Shown here: in pieces, positions 17,001 to 24,200 of the stretch | Numbering within the stretch: the first letter of the stretch is position 1 | How the letters are laid out: every line of letters starts with the position of its first letter | Assembly (NCBI GenBank): GCA_026401055.1 | Contig: JAPLNP010000447.1 | Location: 1-39,139 of the forward strand | Origin: Planctomycetia bacterium | GTDB lineage: Bacteria; Planctomycetota; Planctomycetia; Pirellulales; Thermoguttaceae | Length of the DNA: 39,139 nt | Direction: 5' to 3' | Translations under genes and position numbers: made by a program | The notes under the pieces: model-generated | What the model was told of the DNA's origin: nothing | Databases searched by the model: none | Seen by the model: the letters and a program-made list of their open reading frames with translations, nothing else

Positions 17001-20000
17001 CGGGCCTGAGCCAGTCCGACAACGTCACGTCGAGGACCACGCCGGAGATCATCCTCGAAGCCGACCTCGACGACTTCTTTTTCGAGGGCATCGGCATTCT
17101 CACGGCCGCCCAGGCCGAGGCGGGACTCACGCCCGGCGCCGCCGTCGAAGTCTTCGTCAACGGTAATTCGGTCGGTTTCGCCGAGCCGATCGCCGCCTCG
17201 GGCAACACGTTGTTCCGCTACACCTTCGAGCCCGGCGAGTTGCCCGTCACGGACCTTGATCCCGAGGCCAGTTTCATCGCCGACAGCGGCGGCTGGCTCC
17301 ACTACGTTAAGGGGGCCGTGCGGATCTTCGACGGACAAATGGACGACGCGGAGGTGCCGCAGCCCGATCCGGCCACCGGACGGACGCAGCTTTCCGAGCC
17401 GCTCGAACTCGTCGTCGACACGGTCGCCCCGGCGGCGTCGCTGCCGAACCTCTTGGCCTCCAGCGACAGCGGACGCTTCAACAGCGACAACGTGACCAAC
17501 ATCACCACGCCCGCCTTCGACGGCGCCGCCGAGCACAACGCCATCATCCGGGTGTTCGCGATCGACGTGACGGATCCGGGCAATCCGGGTCCGGCCGAGC
17601 TGGTCGGCCAGGGCCGCGTCGGAACCGACCTGACCGAGGACGGATTCAACCAGGTCGGCTCGTGGGAAGTGACCATCGAGCCGCTGGACGATCACAGCAA
17701 CGACCCCTCGCCGCTGACGCACTACGCGAGCTACCGGATCGTCACCGAGGTCGAGGACCTGGCCGGCAACATCACGCGGCTCGGCAGTGAAGAGTCGCTG
17801 CGGATCTGGATCGACGCGATCGCGCCGAACACACCCTATCTCGACCTGGTCGACGCGAGCGACTCGGGGCGGAGCAACTACGACGACGTCACCAACGTCA
17901 ACCAGCCGACCGTCACCGTGACGGCCGACGACACGCCGCTCGGGGATGGGAATCCCTTCCCCAATACGATCATCTACCGGATTTACGATCGGCCCGATCC
18001 GAGCCAGTTCGGCGGCGGAGCCAACAACGGCGAGGTGCTGCTGGTCGATTCGTTCGTCACCAACCCGAACTTCACGGCCAACGGCTTCTTCACCGAGGTC
18101 CTCCACACGCTGGCCGACGGCGTGACCCCCTACACGCTGTTGGACGGCGTACACAACCTCAAGCTCGAAGTCGAGGACCTGGCCGGCAACCTCAGCGAGG
18201 ACTTCCTCCTGACGGTCACGATCGACACGGTGGCCCCGCCGGTGAGCATCATCGGCATCGACCCGGCGGCCACCGACACGGGCATCGAGGACCAGCCCGG
18301 CACGTTCGTCGACCGGATCACCAGCGACACGGCCACTGGGTTCGTCGGCTGGGCCGAGGCCGACGCGATCGTGCGGCTCTACGCCGATCCGGCGAGCAAC
18401 AACGTCATCGACAATGCGGCCGAGTACAGCCTCACCGTGGCGCTGCCCGAGGACGGCAACCTGGCCTTCCCCGACGGCCAGTGGCGGACCGCGTTCATCC
18501 GCGACCTCAACGATCCGAACTTCTTCCCGCTCGACGGCGTCCGCGAGATACTCGTGACGGCCGAGGACGTGGCGGGCAACGTCAACACGGTCAGCGATGA
18601 GTTGGGCGACGCGGACCAGACGCTGGACATCTTCATCGACACTCGCGGGCCGCAGGTCGATGAGGTGTCGATCGCCGGCCATGAGGACTACGACCTGTTC
18701 GACCCCAAGCCCTCCGAAGACGGCCCCACGCCGCTGGTCTACAGTCTCGACATCGACCTCATCGACCGGCCAGTCCGCGTCGACGAGAGCGCCGGCGGCG
18801 GCCCGGTGTTCGTCTATCCTGCCGCGAACGAAATCCTGGCGACCACGGCCGGCAACTACGTGCTGGTTGGCGACGCCAACGGGATCGTCCCCATCGCGTC
18901 GATCGAATTCCTCGACTACACGGTGGCGGGCGACGTCGGACGGACCACTGTCCGGCTGAGCTTCTACGAGCCGCTGCCCGACGACCGCTTTACACTCACC
19001 GTCTCCGACCACGTCATGGACGACGCGGGCAACGCCCTGGACGGCGAGTCGGACGCGGCCGAGCCGCAAGAGGCCCCGCTGTTTCCCTCGGGCGACGGCG
19101 AGCCCGGCGGTGATTTCGTGGCCCGCTTCACCGTCGACAGCCGGCCGGAAATCGGCGTTTGGGCGGCGGGAAGCGTCTGGGTCGACACGAACGGGAATTT
19201 CTCGTTCGATCCCTACAATCTCGATTTCACCAACCGCGACATCACCTACGTCCTGGCCTTCACCAGCGACAACGTGTTCAACGGCAACTTCGCGGCCGCC
19301 GCGAATGGCGTGGCCGACGGCTTCGACAAGCTGGCCGCCTACGGCAGGGTCGGCGGCCAGTACCGCTGGCTGATCGACACCGACAACGACGGCGTGCCGA
19401 ACCTCGACGTTCTCGATCCGGCTCACGTCAACGGCTTGCCCGTCGCCGGCCGCTTCGATGGCTCGACGACCAACGGCGACGAAGTCGGCCTGTTCACCGG
19501 CACGACCTGGTACTTCGACACGAACCACGACTACCGGGTGGACAAGTCGCTGGTCAGCGATCTGCGGGGCTACGCGATCGTCGGCGACTTCGACGGCGAC
19601 GGCTTCGACGACCTGGCCACCTATGTGGACGATCACTTCGAGTTCGACCTGGCCAACGGCGTGTTGCGCGGCTGGGACGGCCACATCGACGCGGTGATCG
19701 ACTTCGGATTCATCGGCGTCCGAGAGCGACCGGTCGCCGCCGACATGAACCAAGACGGCATCGACGACATCGGCCTCTGGGTGCCCGACCGCGCCGGCGC
19801 CACGCCCGAGGAAATCTCCGAGTGGTACTTCCTCATTTCCGAGAGGGAGATCGACAACGGCGACGGCGAGGTGGCCCTCCAGGCCAACGGAAGTCTGGTG
19901 CCCGCGCTCGACCATCCCTTCACGCCGATCCCGTTCGGCAAGGACGTCTACGCCAAGTTCGGCGACGAATACGCCATGCCGCTGGTCGGCAATTTCGATC

Positions 20001-20977
20001 CGCCCGTGACGATCGACGAGAGCGTCGTGCCGATCGGCGCGGCCCGGTTGAGCGCGACTTTGGTCAAAACGCCCAGCACGGTGGGCGCCCGCGGCGAGGT
20101 CGACGCGCTGCCCGCAAGCGATGCGTCGATCGACGAGTGGGACACGCATTGGGTCGAGATTTGGGTCAATGCGGCCGACACGAACGGCGTCGGCGTCGCC
20201 TTGGCGATGGCCGACCTGGCGTACAACACCGATTGCTTCACGCCGACCGTGATCGAGTACGGCCCGGCGTTCACCGAGAACCAGATGGGCACGATCGACG
20301 ACGCGGCCGGGGTGATCCGCGGCCTGGGCGCCAGCACATCGGCGGCCGATCTGGGCGACGGCCAGTACGTTCTGCTGGCCCGAGTCCAGTTCGCTCCGGC
20401 AACGGACGACCCGGGCTTGCCGGTTTCCGCCGATGCCCGGGTCGAATCGCGCTCGTGCGACGTCGCGCTCGGCGAGACCCGCGTTGCGTTGGCCGACGAT
20501 CTGTCGGCGGCCGTGCGACTGGCTAATCCGCCGGCGACCGCACTGCGGCCGTTCGTCTACGACCTGGACGACGACGGCACGGTGGGCCTCGGCGACCTGT
20601 CGTACTTCGCGGCCGCGTACAAGCACGCGGTGGGCGCGTCGGGCGTCGGATACACGTATGCGTCCGACTTCGACGGCGACGGCGTGATCGGCCTGGGCGA
20701 CCTGAGTTACCTCGCCGCCGTCTATGGACGCGCCCGCGAGGGCGTCGTGCTCGCGGCAAGCGGCTCCGGCTCGCAAGCCGCGGCCTCCGTTCCCTCGGCG
20801 GCCTCGGCGGCCGTCGACACGGCCATGACCGAGCAAACCGAGGACGGGCAGACCGACAACAAGAGCCTGTTTGCAGCCTGGGCCCAGACGCCCACGCGGC
20901 GAACCCGTCTGGTGCAGCCCAGCGACAGACTCGCCAAGACGTTGGCCGTCGATTGGTACTTCACTGAGAATCGATGA
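14039..20977 (+). CDS. Giant secreted multidomain protein: N-terminal domain, PPC and Ig modules, cohesin-like domain, dockerin
   Basis: The protein has 2,312 residues. Residues 37-47 are LEPLEQRHLLS, the planctomycete export signature. Residues about 50-480 resemble the secreted domain that opens with a DPITAAGPDNLVALVN-type phrase, possibly a beta-propeller. Then PPC-type domains at about 500-600 and 850-965 (DVDYFQITAQDTGKL, ERYFLRV), each followed by Ig-like domains, form a duplicated block. More Ig-like domains run to about 1530. A calcium-type FG-GAP-like stretch follows (about 1700-1990; VGDFDGDGFDDLATY). A cohesin-like domain lies at about 2001-2160. A dockerin pair (LDDDGTVGLGDLSYFAA and FDGDGVIGLGDLSYLAA) spans about 2174-2234. 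A Cys-poor, Gln/Thr-rich tail follows. Probable role: surface scaffold or adhesin held through calcium-dependent dockerin contacts. No enzyme active site was recognised. The propeller and cohesin calls rest on pattern only. Confidence 0.88.
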   Translation: MKPDKHLRPFGNGKKLWRQWTRGVANRGWGRERRLRLEPLEQRHLLSVTLNSTFDGMLDTGLRPPDPITAAGPDNLVALVNASVALFDKGGTQQELNPLATFFDTVAEDLSTPFDPWAVYDRYSDRFFVSAEEVESGEGADEANLLIGVSTSDFPDTLSSADWRWLAVDGTYDFGGDEVENLAYINYAKIATDADSVYIVGNYFYFDDSPSEGYAGVVITRLDKADALAGTVTVTAQVDVPAVFRTDPIAILQPAQSVGRAAGEPQLFVGADPENNGIDVYEFDDANNLTLVADDLFTPWTTFTGGAPQQGAGDTLDTLSDRLMNAVWRDDSLWTTHTIDVNGDATVRWYEIDTAAGYAEIQAGDVNPGAGIHTFMPAINVNASGQMALTFTQSSDDQFADMMITGRQPGQPAGFTETPVVARSGSAGYNPSGEGEQRWGDYAGLALDPQDDHTFWAFGETAATTDAWRTTFAQFEVGPMTRDELESPTNNSLSTATVLGSLPKITLRDLTIDDGDDVDYFQITAQDTGKLAINMFFQDALGDLDMRVEDADGNVVGIATSATDDELLVIPVVGQQRYYLRVYGFLGATNVCDLEIENFAAPVPDAVVLDPFHDTGASNSDNVTSNEIARIFIEADLADFAAEGINILGPAEVTAGAPGAAVEVFVNGVSVGYATPMPGTNSTLFQFAFAPGDLKTTFIPVGGGGGLNFVKGAVRIFDGQLVQQDGRSQLSAPLLLTLDTTAPIANVPDLLPTSDSGTSNTDDVTDMTQPAFGGTAEVNAKIRVYANGVLVGQGVAGSDATDGVIGNGLGAWEVTVEPLDYGAYSIQTRVEDLAGNLSGLSASLPIVIDPYEPDDTIDTATVLGSEEKVTLRDLLLEDISDVDFFQITAQDTGKLIFNVFFEDALGDVDIQIQDALGNVIASSSSVTDDEQITIPVVSQERYFLRVGLFDDPDGEGNYYDLEIENFAAPLVDNVDLPAKDQFDVLNDTGLSQSDNVTSRTTPEIILEADLDDFFFEGIGILTAAQAEAGLTPGAAVEVFVNGNSVGFAEPIAASGNTLFRYTFEPGELPVTDLDPEASFIADSGGWLHYVKGAVRIFDGQMDDAEVPQPDPATGRTQLSEPLELVVDTVAPAASLPNLLASSDSGRFNSDNVTNITTPAFDGAAEHNAIIRVFAIDVTDPGNPGPAELVGQGRVGTDLTEDGFNQVGSWEVTIEPLDDHSNDPSPLTHYASYRIVTEVEDLAGNITRLGSEESLRIWIDAIAPNTPYLDLVDASDSGRSNYDDVTNVNQPTVTVTADDTPLGDGNPFPNTIIYRIYDRPDPSQFGGGANNGEVLLVDSFVTNPNFTANGFFTEVLHTLADGVTPYTLLDGVHNLKLEVEDLAGNLSEDFLLTVTIDTVAPPVSIIGIDPAATDTGIEDQPGTFVDRITSDTATGFVGWAEADAIVRLYADPASNNVIDNAAEYSLTVALPEDGNLAFPDGQWRTAFIRDLNDPNFFPLDGVREILVTAEDVAGNVNTVSDELGDADQTLDIFIDTRGPQVDEVSIAGHEDYDLFDPKPSEDGPTPLVYSLDIDLIDRPVRVDESAGGGPVFVYPAANEILATTAGNYVLVGDANGIVPIASIEFLDYTVAGDVGRTTVRLSFYEPLPDDRFTLTVSDHVMDDAGNALDGESDAAEPQEAPLFPSGDGEPGGDFVARFTVDSRPEIGVWAAGSVWVDTNGNFSFDPYNLDFTNRDITYVLAFTSDNVFNGNFAAAANGVADGFDKLAAYGRVGGQYRWLIDTDNDGVPNLDVLDPAHVNGLPVAGRFDGSTTNGDEVGLFTGTTWYFDTNHDYRVDKSLVSDLRGYAIVGDFDGDGFDDLATYVDDHFEFDLANGVLRGWDGHIDAVIDFGFIGVRERPVAADMNQDGIDDIGLWVPDRAGATPEEISEWYFLISEREIDNGDGEVALQANGSLVPALDHPFTPIPFGKDVYAKFGDEYAMPLVGNFDPPVTIDESVVPIGAARLSATLVKTPSTVGARGEVDALPASDASIDEWDTHWVEIWVNAADTNGVGVALAMADLAYNTDCFTPTVIEYGPAFTENQMGTIDDAAGVIRGLGASTSAADLGDGQYVLLARVQFAPATDDPGLPVSADARVESRSCDVALGETRVALADDLSAAVRLANPPATALRPFVYDLDDDGTVGLGDLSYFAAAYKHAVGASGVGYTYASDFDGDGVIGLGDLSYLAAVYGRAREGVVLAASGSGSQAAASVPSAASAAVDTAMTEQTEDGQTDNKSLFAAWAQTPTRRTRLVQPSDRLAKTLAVDWYFTENR

Positions 20978-20986
20978 TGGGTCCGT

Positions 20987-21023
20987 AGGGTGGGTCGAGG
21001 CCGCCGAAGCCCCGGCCCACCCT
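20987..21023 (+). repeat. Hairpin after the 14039-20977 gene
   Basis: AGGGTGGG (20987-20994) pairs exactly with CCCACCCT (21016-21023), and several further inner bases also pair. It begins 10 bp past the stop codon and has no T run, so it is a weak terminator at best. AGGGTGGG...CCCACCCT palindromes are, from memory, recurrent in planctomycete intergenic DNA. Confidence 0.5.
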
Positions 21024-21179
21024 TCACGTCAGTCACTCGTCGCCGTTGCCACGGCCGCGCGAATTCCGTTCACCCGGCGGCCGAGCCCCACCAGGATTCA
21101 CGGTTTCCGGCCGGACCGCGCCGCGTTCGATTCAACCCCCTCCGTGGAGACATTTCTTGCTCTATCGCTCCTGGGACTA

Positions 21180-21209
21180 TTGACACCCCCCCCTCGCACA
21201 CGGTATAAG
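21180..21209 (+). promoter_or_regulatory. Sigma-70 promoter for the propeller gene
   Basis: TTGACA (21180-21185, perfect -35), an 18-bp spacer, and TATAAG (21204-21209). The transcript should begin about 21216 and leave a leader of about 60 nt before ATG 21278. Confidence 0.8.
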
Positions 21210-21211
21210 TA

Positions 21212-21223
21212 GTACGATCGTAC
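21212..21223. promoter_or_regulatory. 12-bp perfect palindrome at the transcription start; candidate operator
   Basis: GTACGATCGTAC reads identically on both strands and covers the predicted +1 of the promoter just upstream. A dimeric repressor bound here would block initiation. No matching regulator was identified. Confidence 0.45.
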
Positions 21224-21277
21224 CGCAGGCCACCCACGGGTCGAGGCAAACGTCGCGAAGGTTAAAGGAGCCGCGTC

Positions 21278-24200
21278 ATGCACCGCATGTTCGGAGTGTC
21301 CCGTCGCGGGCGATCGGTCCGCCCAGCATCCCATCACGCCAGACACGGATCCAACCCTGCCGCAAGCCGCCTGCTCTACCATCGCCCGTTGCGGTTGGAG
21401 TACCTCGAGGACCGCTCGCTCTTGAGTCTCGCGCCGACCGGTGTGGATCTCCTGCCCGGCAGCGACTCAGGCATTCTCGACGACGACAACCTGACGAACC
21501 GCGACAACAGCTCGGCGGAAACGGCCCTCGACTTCGCCGTCTCCGGCACGATCCCCGGCGCGATCGTCACACTTTACGCCGACGGGATCGCCATCGGCAG
21601 TCAGATGGCCACCAACGCCGTGACCACCATCACCACCGACGGCGCCCAGGTCCTTGCTGACGGCACTCACGCAATCACCGCCCGGCAAACCGAGCCGGGC
21701 GATACGGAGTCGGGCAACTCACCGGGACCAATTGTGACGATTGATGCGGCCGGTCCGACGCAGGTTGAACCGCCTGTTGAACAGATCGCCAAGCTTCGGG
21801 CGGGCGATGGTGCCGCGGATGACAATTTTGGCTGCTCCGTTTCCATCAGCGGCAGCACGGCAATCATCGGCGCGTCGCGCGACGATGACCACGGCATCGA
21901 TTCCGGCTCAGCTTACGTTTTCGAAGATACTGGCTCGGGCCGGATCCGGGTTGCCAAGCTCAGTCCCGACGACGGTGAACCGGGGGACCATTTCGGCAAA
22001 TCCGTTTCGATCAGTGGAAGCACGGCGATTGTCGGGGCCGAAGGCGACGATGCCCTGGGCAGCTTCTCCGGTTCCGCCTACATCTTCCAAAGGAGCGCTT
22101 CGGGCTGGATCCAGGTTGCCAAGTTGACGGCCGACGACGGAGGGGCGGACAAGTACTTCGGCGGCTCTGTTGCGATCTGTGGCACGACGGCGATTGTCGG
22201 CGCGCACCGTGACGACGACTTCGGCAGCTCCACCGGTTCGGCCTATATCTTCGAGGACATCGGTTCCGGCTGGACCCAGACTGCCAAGCTAACGGCGACC
22301 GACGGCGCTGGCGGGGACTACTTCGGCTGGTCCGTTTCGGTCACCGACGGCAGGGCACTTGTCGGGGCGTATGGCGACGACGATCTCGGCAGCGTGTCCG
22401 GTTCGGCTTATGTCTTCGAGGATACCGGCTTGGGCTGGACCCAGATTGCCAAGCTGACAGCCGGGGACGGGGCGGCGAATGACGTAGTTGGCTGGTCCGT
22501 TTCGATCAGCGGCAGCAGCGCGATTGTTGGGGCGTATGGCGACGACGACCTCGGCAACTCCGCCGGATCGGCCTATATCTTCGAGGATGTCGGTTTGGGC
22601 TGGTTGCAGGTTGCCAAACTGACTGCCGACGACGCAGCTTCGAATGACAGGTTCGGCTGGAGCGTTTCGATCAGCGGCAGCAGGGCTATTGTTGGGGCAG
22701 TCTACGACGATGACCTTGGAAGCTCGTCCGGTTCGGCCTACATCTTTGAGAACATCGGGGCAGGCTGGATGCAGGTTGCCAAGCTGACCACCAGTGACGC
22801 AGCGGCGACTGATTACTTCGGAAGCGCCGTCTCAATCTGCGGCCGCACGGCGATCGGCGGAGCCACTGGGGACGATGCCCCCAGCAGCAATTCCGGTTCG
22901 GCATATCTCTTCGACGATGCGAGGCAGCTGGACGAAGATACCGGCGCCAGTGTTCACGACCGGGTGACGAATGACACCACGCCCGAGCTCGTATTCAGGT
23001 TTGCCGAGGCTGTCTACGGTGAGAATAGCGACGTGGTCGTGCTCGATCCGAATGGCGATCCGGTGACGCCGGACTCCGTTGCGGGCTGGGGGAGCAACGC
23101 TCTAACATTGACCTTCGCCACGCCTCTCACTGTCGATGGAGAGTACTCGGTGACGCTCCGCGGGGCGAGCACGATCACCGACACGGCCGGTAACCCGCTG
23201 AACGATGGTGTTGACGAACCCGTGACGTTCACGTTGGACACCGTGGCGCCGGCCGCCCCGACCGCACCCGATCTCGCGTCCCTGAGCGACACAGGCGTCA
23301 GCGATACTGACAATCTGACCAACCGTACCATGCCCAAGTTGGACATCACCGCGGCACCGTACTTTCGTGTGTATCGCGACGGCACTCAGATCAGCCTTGA
23401 TTACGAGAGTGGGACGAGATACGCGGACGCCGGCGTGGCAGACGGCACCTACGAATACACGGTTACCGCCATTGACGCGGCGGGCAACGAGTCTGGCGCG
23501 AGTGCCGTGCTGAACGTGACAATCGACACCCAGGCACCCACCGCATCGCCCGCCCTCGATCTGCAACCCGGCAGCGATAGTGGCATCGACGGAACGGACA
23601 GGATTACCAGTGACAGCACGCCTACGTTCGACGTTGATACCGCGTCCTACTTCCGCATCTACCGCGACGGCGTCCGCATCAGTGGCGATTTCGAGAGCGG
23701 CTCGATCTACACGCCGTTCAGCCAGCGCGACGGCACATCCGATTACACTGCCCGTGCCGTTGACACCGCGGGGAACGAGTCGCCTCCGGGCAAGGCGATT
23801 CGCGTGACGATCGATACGTTAGGACCCATGCAACTCCTGGAACAAATTGCCAAGCTGGTGGCCAGCGACGGCGCGGCGGCTGATTATTTTGGCTGTAGCG
23901 TTTCGATCAGCGGGACGAGGGCAATCATCGGGGCGGATCTCGACGATGACGGGGGAACGTCTTCCGGTTCGGCCTACATCTTCGAGAACACCGGCGACGG
24001 ATGGATCCAGGTCGCCAAGCTAACCGCCGACGATGACGCGGCAGACGACTACTTCGGCTGCAGCGTTTCGATCAGCGGGACGAGGGCGATCATCGGGGCG
24101 GATCTCGACGATGACGGGGGAACGTCTTCCGGTTCGGCCTACATCTTCGAGGACACCGGCGACGGATGGATCCAAGTCGCCAAGCTGACCGCCGACGATG

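Noticed and set aside
16511-20836. 1,441-codon minus-strand frame antisense to the second giant
   Set aside because: Same type of shadow; the plus-strand frame has a promoter, ribosome site, export signature, PPC, Ig-like and dockerin domains.
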